64,000 nucleotides of DNA from Arsenophonus fragariae (GTDB taxonomy: Bacteria > Pseudomonadota > Gammaproteobacteria > Enterobacterales > Enterobacteriaceae). Below the pieces are notes generated by a model. The model was not told the origin of the DNA and made no database searches. It saw only the letters and a list, made by a program, of their open reading frames with translations. Position 1 is the stretch's first letter; each line of letters opens with the position of its first letter. Both the position numbers and the translations under genes were made by a program. This document shows, piece by piece, positions 38,430 through 47,312 of the stretch. Location: positions 170,322-234,321 of the forward strand of contig JBDPYZ010000002.1 of the NCBI GenBank assembly GCA_047291315.1, read 5' to 3'.

Positions 38430-38828
38430 CTATATTATTAGCTCCGGACACTGACTAAATTCACGGTAAAGCGCTTCATAGCAAATTGTCGCGCGTTCAA
38501 ACCACACTAATAGCTCTTCACCACTCGCAGGAACCGGCCAATTAACCGCATAGAGTAAAGTTCGCTGCGCTGAATCATAGCCAACAGCTCCGTCATTATT
38601 TTCAACTAATTGCATATTGTGGTGCATACAATTAATGAATAGTAAATGTGCTTTTTGCTCATCAATCTGTCCTAAAAAACAATACAACTGCCAATAAGTT
38701 CCTTTGGCATGTATGGACATCATTAATTGATTATCAAGTAACAAAGTACATTGATCACTCCCATCCCATACCAAAGGTAAGCCTAATAATTGACCAAAAC
38801 GGGCAAGTACACTATCTTCTTTGCGCAT
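38430..38828 (-). CDS. Class I (CesT/SycE-type) T3SS chaperone
   Basis: The 132-aa product has the look of small effector chaperones: an N-terminal helix (SVLARFGQLLGLPLVWDG), central strands (QCTLLLDNQLMMSIHAKGTYWQLYCFLGQID), a VGYDSAQRTLLYAVNWPVP segment and a C-terminal helix (GEELLVWFERATICYEALYREF). Such proteins dimerise and bind the N-terminal region of one effector. The gene is 8 bp upstream of the giant ORF, its likely client, and 20 bp after ssaL. It has no counterpart at this position in Salmonella SPI-2. Confidence 0.75.
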   Translation of the reverse strand: MRKEDSVLARFGQLLGLPLVWDGSDQCTLLLDNQLMMSIHAKGTYWQLYCFLGQIDEQKAHLLFINCMHHNMQLVENNDGAVGYDSAQRTLLYAVNWPVPASGEELLVWFERATICYEALYREFSQCPELII

Positions 38829-38848
38829 TTCTCCCTTCCTTTAAACAG

Positions 38849-39865
38849 CTACTCATCATTCCACTGTTCAAGCAGTTGTAACATGACTTCTAGAATATGC
38901 TCTTTTTGTTCTGGATCGCGATAGCAAGCTTCACTCATGACCACCATAATTTCGTGCCATTTACGCAAAAAAATTAAACGTTGCAACGTTGTTAATGGTA
39001 ATTTAATTATCAACTGTGCTAATGCCTCAGGATAAATCCAACCTTGCTCTAATAATTCAATACTGATTTCTGCAACAGTATCATTTGCTAGATTGAGTGT
39101 GCGGGATAAATAAGCACAGTGCTCGCTAAAAGCTAAAAACAGCCACAAGCGACGTAAATCATCAATCGTAGTTACCAATTTAGTCATATCTAACTGCTCA
39201 TGACTCACTAGAGGCTCTGATATTGCACGTATTAATAATTGAATAGTCCGCCGTCGATCTTTATGTTCTTGTAATAATTTAAACCAATGACTTAGCCCTT
39301 TTTCTCCGCGAGCAGCATGCTGATAGAGTTGACGAAAAGCTTGCAAACGTGAAGTATCTATAGCCATACCTTGGGTAGCCGCAATTAACGCCAATTCAAT
39401 ATCTTCTTCGGCTAACAATGACATTAAAAACTGTTTGATTTTCAAACGTTCAGATAAGGCTAAACTTGTCATACTCAGTAATGTTGTTAACAAAAAAATA
39501 AGCTGTCCTTTATCTAAAGCAATATGAGGAATTTGCTGTAAAATCTTTTCGCCATCTTTAAAGGAGAGGAGTTGTTTAGCAATCTGTTCTATAAACCCTA
39601 GTTGCTTTTCATCTAATTGCTGTAAGAGTTTTTCTACACCATTAAATAATGCACTTTGCTTTTTACTTGGATCGGATATTTTTTTCATCACTTGGCTTAA
39701 GCCTAAGCTTAAACCTTCTAACGTTTCTTCCAACGCTTCAGCACGTACTTCCGCTAATGCAATACTCGCTTGCATTGCCGTACTCTCTGCTGGTAAAAAA
39801 CTTGCTGACTGCTTGCTATCTTGTAGAGATTGAAGATCGAGATAATCAGATTTATCAATTCGCAT
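38849..39865 (-). CDS. ssaL: T3SS gatekeeper SctW (SsaL)
   Basis: SsaL (YopN/MxiC/SepL family) blocks premature effector export. The 338-aa product has an N-terminal variable region, a HrpJ-like helical domain (LEETLEGLSLGLSQVMKKISDPSKKQSALFNGVEKLLQQ) and a C-terminal TyeA-like part (LTTLQRLIFLRKWHEIMVVMSEACYRDPEQKEHILEVMLQLLEQW). Its length equals that of Salmonella SsaL. ATG 39865 is preferred over the GTG one codon earlier; it overlaps ssaK by 11 bp. Confidence 0.9.
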   Translation of the reverse strand: MRIDKSDYLDLQSLQDSKQSASFLPAESTAMQASIALAEVRAEALEETLEGLSLGLSQVMKKISDPSKKQSALFNGVEKLLQQLDEKQLGFIEQIAKQLLSFKDGEKILQQIPHIALDKGQLIFLLTTLLSMTSLALSERLKIKQFLMSLLAEEDIELALIAATQGMAIDTSRLQAFRQLYQHAARGEKGLSHWFKLLQEHKDRRRTIQLLIRAISEPLVSHEQLDMTKLVTTIDDLRRLWLFLAFSEHCAYLSRTLNLANDTVAEISIELLEQGWIYPEALAQLIIKLPLTTLQRLIFLRKWHEIMVVMSEACYRDPEQKEHILEVMLQLLEQWNDE

Positions 39866-40526
39866 CACAAGTTTCTCTCAAATGCGTTTTTTCCATTGTG
39901 GGAACACAGGTTTCTAGTAGCCGATGAAGGTGTTCATATAAATCAAAGCGTAATGTCATACAACTTGAACTAAGTTCTGCTTGCCATGGTGAAAAATCAG
40001 AACGGATCCTAATTTGCATTTGCTCAGAAAATACTTTACGCAACGCATCTTCCTGTTCCGGTGAAACACTCAATACCAAACTTTGTTTGGTAGTTGCTTC
40101 ACTAATCTGCTCAGTAATCTGGGTAATTAGATTTTCACTAATATTTTGTTTTTGACTCCAAACTTTGATGACTGATTTTACTTGTTGACAAATTCTTTCC
40201 TGTAACACGATAACTAATTGTTTTTCCAACTCTGACTGTTCAACAAGCCAATTTATACTTTCTGCAATTATTTCTTGCCGCAATTGTGCTCGCCACTCTT
40301 TTTCTTGCTTCTTAACGGTTATTTCTGCTTTAGCAACAATCTGTTTTGCTTCCAGCAGAAAAGCATCACACTCTTGCCGCACTTTATCTGCATATTGCTT
40401 AATACGTTGCTTGGCTTTCTGCTCCCGCCTACATTCAGCTAAACCTTGCTCAATTTCATCAGGTGTGATTTCCAATGTTTGCTTTAAGAGCTCAAACTCT
40501 TTAACTAACACTAAAAATCCATTCAT
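39855..40526 (-). CDS. ssaK: T3SS ATPase regulator SctL (SsaK)
   Basis: The 223-aa product (SsaK 224 aa) is a FliH/YscL-type stator that connects the ATPase to the sorting platform. It has a long charged coiled coil (CRREQKAKQRIKQYADKVRQECDAFLLEAKQIVAKAEITVKKQEKEW) and a C-terminal globular domain (LVLSVSPEQEDALRKVFSE, RIRSDFSPWQAELSSSCMTLRFDLYEHL). It is joined to the gene above by an ATGA overlap. Confidence 0.88.
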   Translation of the reverse strand: MNGFLVLVKEFELLKQTLEITPDEIEQGLAECRREQKAKQRIKQYADKVRQECDAFLLEAKQIVAKAEITVKKQEKEWRAQLRQEIIAESINWLVEQSELEKQLVIVLQERICQQVKSVIKVWSQKQNISENLITQITEQISEATTKQSLVLSVSPEQEDALRKVFSEQMQIRIRSDFSPWQAELSSSCMTLRFDLYEHLHRLLETCVPTMEKTHLRETCDAN

Positions 40527-41107
40527 AAGAAACGCTCCAAACGAAATAACCAGCGAACAGCTTGCTCAATCTGTTGTTGTGAACAGATCATTTGGTCCTC
40601 TAATGGAGCAAAATACCAGGCCAAAAGCGGCGCAAAATCTTGTCCCTGCCAATAATGAGAAAAAACATTTAAAGCATAAAGGTGTGCCTGCTCAAGGAAC
40701 TCCTCAACTAACCAAGGTACCGCAACTGTGTGGCTCTCTGTCGGCCATAAAGCGATTAATTGCTTAATCTGTTCCTGACTTAATAAGGTCGCTAAACGTG
40801 ACCTATAAGCACTATCCCACAAATAGTGAGGATATGGATTACAAACTAATCCAACGACGGTAAATAAAAATGCTTTTTTCGTTAATAACGAAAGCCAGGA
40901 CTGTATATTTTCCGGTACTTGACGATATAAAGTTGGCTGAAATCCCAATCGATTAAGTATCAATTTATCTAAACGTCGTTTTAATTCATTGCTAATTGGG
41001 TAGAGAGACTGCCATTCATTAAGTCCAAGCCATTGCCACCATTCAGTATGCATTACCTCGCCTGGATGGGATAATAAATAATTAAATCTCACTGCAAACT
41101 CAGTCAT
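40523..41107 (-). CDS. T3SS sorting-platform protein SctK-like
   Basis: This 194-aa protein lies between ssaJ and ssaK, the place of the SctK-type gene in SPI-2 (a small unnamed frame in Salmonella). It is helical and tryptophan-rich (HTEWWQWLGLNEWQSLYPISNELKRRLDKLILNRLGF), as in YscK/OrgA proteins that link the sorting platform to the inner-membrane ring. It overlaps both neighbours by 1-4 bp. Identification is mostly by position and character. Confidence 0.75.
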   Translation of the reverse strand: MTEFAVRFNYLLSHPGEVMHTEWWQWLGLNEWQSLYPISNELKRRLDKLILNRLGFQPTLYRQVPENIQSWLSLLTKKAFLFTVVGLVCNPYPHYLWDSAYRSRLATLLSQEQIKQLIALWPTESHTVAVPWLVEEFLEQAHLYALNVFSHYWQGQDFAPLLAWYFAPLEDQMICSQQQIEQAVRWLFRLERFL

Positions 41108-41841
41108 TAAGATTTATCCTTACGGCGTCCAAATATTAATACTGCAAACACCACAATAAATATCCCGGTAAAAGTTAATAAGATTAACGTTTTATTAGCT
41201 ACAATGTAATTCTGTATATATTGCCATTGCTGATCAATTTCAATTTTCTGTGGTTGATAACGGAATTCAGCAGTTTGCAAAAACAAACTAATTTTATCGG
41301 ATTGCAAACCTGATATCGCATTCTTAATTAAATTGCGAATTTGCGCTTCAACACCACTCATATTGACTTCTGGTGAATATTTAATGTAAACCGCTACTGA
41401 CTTTTCTGGTGTGGTATTATTAATATTACCCTCACTATTGTCCGCCTGAGCAATAGACACTCGTGCACTAATGACACCGTCCATACTTGATAACGTACGC
41501 TCTAGTTGTTCTTCTTTAAGATAACGCATTTTTGCTTCTTCTTGAGCAGGAGAAGAAACTAATTGACCCGCTGGAAAAAGATCCTCAATACCAACATATT
41601 GCGTTTTGGGGTAACCATTTTGCCTAAGTATTTCCACCGCATCGATGAACTTATCTTTTTCAATTTGCAATGTCACTTTGCCTGTTTTGCTATCAATTTC
41701 AGAATTAACATCAATGTGATTTAACATCAACAATGCAACCATCTGATTAGCTTCATTTTGGGGCAAATTTCGATATAACTCGACCTTACAACCGGTCAGG
41801 AACAACACCAATAATAAACATAAATACTTTAAGTATTTCAT
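41107..41841 (-). CDS. ssaJ: T3SS inner-ring lipoprotein SctJ (SsaJ)
   Basis: SsaJ forms the periplasmic face of the inner-membrane ring. The 244-aa product has a lipoprotein signal (LKYLCLLLVLFLTGC), the YscJ/FliF ring-building fold (VELYRNLPQNEANQMVALLMLNHID, KDKFIDAVEILRQNGYP, FPAGQLVSSPAQEEAKMRYLKEEQLERTLSSMDGVISARVSIA, KSVAVYIKYSP) and a C-terminal transmembrane helix (LILLTFTGIFIVVFAVLIFG). It is intact and coupled to ssaI and the SctK-like gene by overlaps. Confidence 0.95.
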   Translation of the reverse strand: MKYLKYLCLLLVLFLTGCKVELYRNLPQNEANQMVALLMLNHIDVNSEIDSKTGKVTLQIEKDKFIDAVEILRQNGYPKTQYVGIEDLFPAGQLVSSPAQEEAKMRYLKEEQLERTLSSMDGVISARVSIAQADNSEGNINNTTPEKSVAVYIKYSPEVNMSGVEAQIRNLIKNAISGLQSDKISLFLQTAEFRYQPQKIEIDQQWQYIQNYIVANKTLILLTFTGIFIVVFAVLIFGRRKDKS

Positions 41842-42137
41842 TGCATTGTCACTAATTTATTAATAGATTGAGCAAGACTTCCTGCCGTTTTAGCTGCCAT
41901 ATCCACTTCAAGAACGGCTTTCATTATCATTGCTTGTCCTTGAACGGTTTGGGTAGGTGACAGCGCCTGAGCCGTCGACTCGACAGTTGATGGAAGAATT
42001 GTCCCTAATGCTGTAGTTTGTCCTTGACCATGTTGCATTAATTGATTGAATTTTTCAACTAACTGGATATCAGGATTAACCGCTTCTGTCGCCTGGCTCT
42101 TCATCAAATGGATGGGGGCTACTGCTTTAATGTCCAT
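41838..42137 (-). CDS. ssaI: T3SS inner-rod protein SctI (SsaI)
   Basis: The 99-aa product lies between ssaH and ssaJ and has the inner-rod pattern: a variable N-terminus and a conserved C-terminal helix (QGQAMIMKAVLEVDMAAKTAGSLAQSINKLVTMQ) similar to PrgJ/YscI. The second ATG (42137) is preferred because the GAGGGAG site abuts the first. The N-terminal part is longer than in Salmonella SsaI (82 aa). Confidence 0.87.
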   Translation of the reverse strand: MDIKAVAPIHLMKSQATEAVNPDIQLVEKFNQLMQHGQGQTTALGTILPSTVESTAQALSPTQTVQGQAMIMKAVLEVDMAAKTAGSLAQSINKLVTMQ

Positions 42138-42432
42138 TTTCATCTCCCTCTAATAAAGTATAAATTTGCGAATGATTGGCCATATCAGCAGGCAAGGAAA
42201 ATAAACAACGCAATCCTTCAGCTTGATTACTTTTCATGCCTGTTAATGAACGCATCGCGGCACTATTTTCACCTAAAGCAAAGTAGACTAAACTGCTACA
42301 TAGCGCAAGCGCCTCTTCGTCGGCAATCAATTCAGGAAACACGGCTAAAATGGCATAAGCCTGTTTTATTAATCCATGGTTGGCAGCAGCAATTGCAATC
42401 TCTACCAATAACTGTTTATCTTCTTTTTTCAT
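42127..42432 (-). CDS. ssaH: T3SS needle co-chaperone SsaH (YscG-like)
   Basis: The 101-aa product is helical with TPR-like repeats (EIAIAAANHGLIKQAYAILAVFPELIADEEALALCSSLVYFALG), as in YscG/SsaH, which bind the needle subunit together with an SsaE/YscE partner before export. It begins in an ATGA overlap with the needle gene. Salmonella SsaH is of similar size. Confidence 0.82.
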   Translation of the reverse strand: MKKEDKQLLVEIAIAAANHGLIKQAYAILAVFPELIADEEALALCSSLVYFALGENSAAMRSLTGMKSNQAEGLRCLFSLPADMANHSQIYTLLEGDENGH

Positions 42433-42644
42433 ATTTTGGCAATAATCCCTTGTATCATGTCTTTAACCACTTTGATCAAAGCGCTTTCGTAACCGATAAA
42501 ATTGGAATATTGCTGTACCGCAAACTGCATCTGTAGCATCTGCTCAGGATTACTAGGATCAGCGTTGGCGATTTTACTTTTAATATCACCAGCCGCATTA
42601 GCAGATAGTTGCGATAATTGGTTGATAATAGCATTGAAATCCAT
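42429..42644 (-). CDS. ssaG: T3SS needle subunit SctF (SsaG)
   Basis: The 71-aa product is a helical-hairpin needle protein of exactly the length of Salmonella SsaG: FNAIINQLSQLSANAAGD, the PSNPEQMLQMQFAVQQYSNFIGYESALIKVVKDM turn and helix, ending IIAKI. The P-x-x-P loop between the helices is present. It heads the ssaG-H-I-J operon and has no visible lesion. Confidence 0.94.
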   Translation of the reverse strand: MDFNAIINQLSQLSANAAGDIKSKIANADPSNPEQMLQMQFAVQQYSNFIGYESALIKVVKDMIQGIIAKI

Positions 42645-43302
42645 AATTTTACCCTAACGTCAAATTAAGCATTGTTAGCCAAAACTTTATCCATCTCATT
42701 TTTAAAATATTAATAAAAATGGATGTAATTACTTATTACCAAACGATATAAATAATGCTATTAAACTTGATCAAAACACTTAACGATGCATCAGTATTCA
42801 AATCTTTTTAAAACTAAAAACCTATGCAACTCTATCCATTATTAATATTTCTATATTAGTGTTTTATTGTTATTTAATGACTTATCTCTGTATTATTTCT
42901 TTACTTTATATAATATAGTTTGGTGGGTAATATTAAATTTCTATATCCGGTATTCACCTGAAATATTAATAAAAAATAAACGACTTATCATCAAAGTTAA
43001 ATTTAATAGGATAAATACTAATAAATAGATAGAACTGAATGGAATAGTTAAATTCGATATAACTAATTAGATTTATCGTTAGATGATAAGAAATAAATTA
43101 GGATTTAAATATAGATAGAAAAGATTAATATATTTATTAAACTAAAAAATAAGTATATATTTTGAAAAAACTAACAGGCTGCAACAGAAATCGTTAATTT
43201 TTATTATCAACAGATTATCAGCTTAATTAGCAACATGAAATCTAAATATTGCAAAATAATACAGTAACTTTTAGCTATTATTATTCTAAATAATGATAAC
43301 AT
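42645..43302. other. AT-rich leader/promoter region of the ssaG operon
   Basis: About 660 bp between the end of the sseD remnant and ssaG hold no gene. In Salmonella sseE, sscB, sseF and sseG occupy this interval; no remnant of them is recognisable. A candidate SsrB palindrome lies at 42944-42961. Confidence 0.5.
42944..42961. promoter_or_regulatory. 18-bp palindrome upstream of ssaG, candidate SsrB operator
   Basis: TATCCGGTATTCACCTGA differs at only three central positions from the copies at 34522 and 58415. It lies 300 bp before ssaG, farther than the other copies from their genes. Confidence 0.6.
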
Positions 43303-44268
43303 CTATGCATATTTAGTTTTATAAGATTGAACCTTTTTCTTTTCCAATCCAAGTTCATACTCCAATTGACGATTTTTTTACTCTAATTGGCCAAATCTAA
43401 TTGATATTGTTGCTCTCTGTGCTGCTGTGCAAGTCCATATTACATTTCCTTTGATTTGCTTATCCTTTGCTGCTACATTTATTGTTCCTGGAGCAGATTT
43501 TTTCTCTCAACTGCATTGCCCAAAGCCCCAGACGCCTTTTTTGAGGTAAATGTACCGACGCTGCTACTCATCAATTTAGTCGCAGAGAAAGTGCTACTCA
43601 AGGCACCCAATGTTGCTGTCGTAACCGCACCACCGGAACATAATGTACCGACAATTAAGCCAGATCGTAAAAAAGCACATGTATACTTAGCCCAGTTTTC
43701 ATCTCTATCACTTGTCATACCTACCTTATTGATCAGCCGATAGACACCATTAGCTATAGCATAAGATCCTAACCTCAACCCTTTTCCACCCTTAGCTTTA
43801 CTATGCCAATCAACGTAAGCACACAGCATCAGCAACTGCCAGACCAAATGTAATACTTGAAACCAACAAGTAAGGGAATTGTCGCTCCGGCAGTAAATAG
43901 GGTAGCAGCTATCGAAAGCCCTAAGCCAATGACTACTGCAATCCCCAAATTTAATAGCTCTTTAAAAAAATAACGTTTAGCGATTTCAACGTCTTGCTGT
44001 TTAGCTTCATCATAAGCATATTCGATCCCTTCGCGTTTTTTACCAAGCGATGAAGTTTGTATTTTCCAGCCTAACTCTTGTTGCTTTTAGTTAAACTCCT
44101 GCAAAATATTGCTCAGTTTCTTTAATACTTCAGTTAACTTAATGATCAATTTTCAGTGCTCTGAGCAATGGTATCCATACTACTAACGCTATAGAGCCCA
44201 CTGTTACCAAAATCATCATACTTATCGACTGAAACTGGTTTAGCGGACCTTAATTGAATATCACTCAT
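43303..44268 (-). pseudogene. sseD: SseD-like minor translocator, degenerate
   Basis: From ATG 44268 (GGAGGGAG upstream) the minus strand reads SDIQLRSAKPVSVDKYDDFGNSGLYSVSSMDTIAQSTEN, then meets stops. After frame changes it gives LTEVLKKLSNILQEFN, stop, KQQELGWKIQTSSLGKKREGIEYAY, followed by the hydrophobic LLNLGIAVVIGLGLSIAATLFTAGAT. This parallels Salmonella SseD (MELAKKLRDIMRSYNVEKQRLAWELQ, then a Gly/Ala hydrophobic stretch). A 123-codon open piece (43479-43847) with ALSSTFSATKLMSSSVGTF is its C-terminal half. SseD normally forms the host-membrane pore with SseC. At least three frame breaks make it non-functional. Confidence 0.82.
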
Positions 44269-44641
44269 AACTCCCTCCGACTAAAATTATCTGAATAATG
44301 GGTATAGCCATTTCTTCGCGCGTTTTACACCCTTCTTCTTGCTCACGCTGCTTGCTAGGATGCTTTTATATCGTTGTTTTATTGATCATTATATTTCGCT
44401 ATCAGCGATAATAGCAAAACATCAGCATCGATTATCTTTTTATGATCAACTATCAATTAGCCACTAAATTTTACTTTTTCATAATCAATGTCAGTCTGAT
44501 AATGTATAAATTTTAACTAAGGTAGCATTATCAATGCCATTACGATTATCAAAATTCAGCTATTTGATTACTAAATTACGATTAGTAATAGCTAATTGAA
44601 AGAACCACAGCATAAAATTTTGCTGCCACTAAACTGTTGAA

Positions 44642-45965
44642 CTAGCAATGCGTGCTTGCCGTTTCACTAATCGTCCTACTTACACCCGCTAAGGTATCAC
44701 TCTGCTTATCTAATAAATCTTTGATCGTTTTACCTTGCTGTTCTTTCGCTTTATCGTACCAATCAAAACAGAATTCCATAAAGTTTTGTTGCTAGATCAA
44801 TGCTTCAATCTGTTTTTGTAGTTTGGCTTTTTCTAGGCCAATGATACCGCTAGTCACCGTTTTACCTGAACTAGCCGTAACATATACCAAATCGAGAGAA
44901 ACAAGAGTACAGGCTTTGATAGCTTGTTTGATCTCTTCATTACGTATTAACTTAGTGACACTTTCTTAGTTAGTTCTTCTGAGGTTATTTACACCCTTTT
45001 TTCTACTGCCTAGGTAGCGATCTTCTCAACGGATTGGGTCACCAATGCTTGAATCGCCTCTTTACTGAAAGCTTTACTTAATTATTTGGCGATCTGTTCA
45101 GAGACTTGCTGACCAACTTTCTGAGCAGCAATAGTTGATATTTCTTGTGGTGAATTTTTGACCACTTCTTCAACTAATTTAGGCGCCGCTTCTTTCATGG
45201 TTTCCCCTGCTATTTTGGCTATCGTTCTGGTCACCGCTATCGCATGTCCAGCCAGGAAAATATCTAACGCCATCGCAACAACTTCGACGCCCAACTGAAC
45301 TTTACCAGCCATATCGGCAACTTCCTGGCATTTGTTCTTATCTGCGCCTAACAATATGATCGTTTCAGCCGCTGCTTTGACCATTCCTGTGATACCTGCA
45401 GTCAGATAAAATGTGCCACTGACAATTTCTAATGAACCACCAAACCACATACCAACAGCGATCCGAGCAGCACCTTCAATCAGCTTTAAGTGCGCTATAA
45501 CCAGCCACTACCGCGCCAACAATCCCATCAAAAATAGCGCCTCTTTGCGCCTTTTCCGATTACTCAATTTGTTTGGACAACTGCTCTTGAAACTCTTTTA
45601 CTCGTTTATCACCTAAGAATGCTTGGGTGTCCGTCATCAATTAGCTAGCTTTAGTTGCTGCATTAGCCGTATCACCAAATGTTTTCAAACTCAGGTTGGA
45701 AGCCAGTAAAATCATATCGTTAATGGACGCTTTCTAATTGATTTAATGTAGTACCATCATCAACTTGAAAGACACGTAATATGCGGGCAAAAGCCTATTT
45801 AGTTTGTTGATGACTAATGACGTCATTTTGCTCATCACGTTCCATATTCAACGAAACATATGTGGGCATAGACCATTCAGGTAAACTGGCTTTTTCAACT
45901 GGATTGCTATCATGAACACCAGGATTTTGTATATCCGCTACATTAATGGATAAAGTCACATTCAT
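44642..45965 (-). pseudogene. sseC: SseC-like major pore-forming translocator, degenerate
   Basis: From ATG 45965 the sequence reads NVTLSINVADIQNPGVHDSN and then, through stops and frame changes, GDKRVKEFQEQLSKQIE, stop, SEKAQRGAIFDGIVGAVVAGYSALK, IEGAARIAVGMWFGGSLEIVSGTFYLTAGITGMVKAAAETIILLGADKNKCQEVADMAGKVQLGVEVVAMALDIF, ending near EKAKLQKQIEALI, stop, QQNFMEF. The middle aligns closely with Salmonella SseC (KQVKEYQEQIQKAIE; MAAGCAGMVKAGAETAMMCGADHDTC; IQFGCEAVALALDVF). More than five lesions are present. A ~370-bp spacer of no visible function separates it from sseD. Confidence 0.9.
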
Positions 45966-45966
45966 A

Positions 45967-46440
45967 TTATTTATGGCACATTTCTCCCATTAAATCAGCT
46001 AACTTTTGGTTGGCATTTTCCCTGACTTCTGACCATTGTTCAGCCGGTAAGCAACGGCATACTCTTAGAGCAGCACGAAAAGATTTTTCTGCATATTGTA
46101 GATTACCAACTGCCAGATAACTGATGCCAGCAAAGTAAGGACTACGAGGATCTTGCAAACGATTCATGCCTGCACGACCAAAACAAAAAATAGCCTCTTC
46201 ATGTTCATTCAGTTGTTGGCAGCAAGTTCCCAAAGCATAAACATATTCAAAATTGCCTTGATTAAGTCGCATTAGTAAGAAAAAAATTCGCTTGGCACCC
46301 TGATAATCGCCATAAGTCATAAGTTGCATAGCGTAACGGTAAAGTAGATCAAGATCCTTTTGATCAACATTTGCCAAACAACTCAACGCCCCACCTTGCT
46401 TTACAAAGTCAAGTAAAGTGGCAAAATCTTTATTATCCAT
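45967..46440 (-). CDS. sscA: Translocator chaperone SscA (SycD/LcrH-like)
   Basis: SscA-type class II chaperones bind the translocators in the cytoplasm. The 157-aa product has the SycD tetratricopeptide pattern: LLYRYAMQLMTYGDYQGAKRIFFLLMRLNQGNFEYVYALGTCCQQLNEHEEAIFCFGRAGMNRLQDPRSPYFAGISYLAVGNLQYAEKSF. ATG 46440 is supported by an AGGGAGGAA site and a length equal to Salmonella SscA. It sits between the sseB and sseC remnants. It is intact although its presumed clients are not, which is notable. Confidence 0.9.
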   Translation of the reverse strand: MDNKDFATLLDFVKQGGALSCLANVDQKDLDLLYRYAMQLMTYGDYQGAKRIFFLLMRLNQGNFEYVYALGTCCQQLNEHEEAIFCFGRAGMNRLQDPRSPYFAGISYLAVGNLQYAEKSFRAALRVCRCLPAEQWSEVRENANQKLADLMGEMCHK

Positions 46441-46450
46441 TGCTTCCTCC

Positions 46451-47294
46451 CTAACGAATGTTTTGGGCAATCCATTTATTCATTTCTGCCAACACCGTTT
46501 GCATAATACTACTGATTAAACTGACAGTCACGTTGTAGCTTTTTTGCATCACTTTTTACAATTGCAGTTGAGATTGAGAAACAAAATCGGAAGCGCGGTT
46601 TGATACCGTTTCCAACGCCGCTTTGACCGCCCCTAACTTTCCTTGATCTAAAACACCGGTCGCGTCAATACATCAGCAATATGCTAGATATATTCACGGC
46701 TGATCTTTTGATAAGAACGGGAACACACTTCGGGTAATCCCCCCCCCCCAGATATAATCACTACACGGTTGTCCATCAACCTTAATACCATATTCATCCA
46801 TATAACGAACAACATCTTGCCAACTAGCTAACTGCATCCCATCGGAGTCTGATTGTGTAATTTTCTCACGTAATTTAGCCAATAAAGCAGCGGTAGGATC
46901 ATTTTGTTGCAGGAAATCATCAATCGTCATACCATCAACCGTGACACCATGATTTCTTATATAGTAGATAACATCAGGCGGTAAATTTTCCAGTGCTTTA
47001 TCTCCCTACTTTAACAATTTTTGCTATGATTTCATCTACCCTACTAGCCATATTTTAAGCATCATGCGCCATTTCTAACTTGATTTACACCTGGTTATAT
47101 TTCAATTACACCATGGCAGAAAATAAATTCATAAATAAAATAGAGAACCGCGATTCCACCGGATATAACATAATCTCCACTATTGGAATTATTGTTATTC
47201 ACTTGCCCCTTATTAAGAGATAAAGCCTCTCTAATGCAGCTAGTTAAATGGATCACAGCGACTTCCACTTTTTAATTTGTCCGCGCCTTTCGTT
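46451..47294 (-). pseudogene. Second SseB/EspA-like filament gene, degenerate
   Basis: The minus strand contains SseB-like pieces in changing frames: SGDYVISGGIAVLYFIYEF, LENLPPDVIYYIRNHGVTVDGMTIDDFL, DVVRYMDEYGIKVDGQPCSDYI, and C-terminal VLDQGKLGAVKAALETVSNRASDFVSQSQLQL, stop, KVMQKSYNVTVSLISSIMQT, ending AQNIR. Salmonella SseB has PEDVIKYMRDNGILIDGMTIDDYM and GLQAIKAALDN at the same places. The DVxxYM(x)5GxxVDG block occurs twice here. A start codon after an AGGAG site near 47300 seems changed to ACG. A run of 11 G/C follows the second block. Confidence 0.85.
46739..46749. repeat. Homopolymer of 11 C inside the second sseB-like gene
   Basis: Eleven consecutive C on the plus strand (G in the coding direction) lie within this pseudogene. 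It is the longest homopolymer I see in the window and striking in AT-rich DNA. Such tracts are prone to slippage and shift the downstream reading frame. Confidence 0.9.
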
Positions 47295-47312
47295 AACTCC
47301 TAAATCGGTTTA

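Noticed and set aside
42645..43302. Remnants of sseE, sscB, sseF or sseG before ssaG
   Set aside because: I translated the region in outline and found no similarity; only the operator-like palindrome stands out.
44270..44641. A hidden gene between sseC and sseD remnants
   Set aside because: No frame of useful length or similarity on either strand; treated as eroded spacer.
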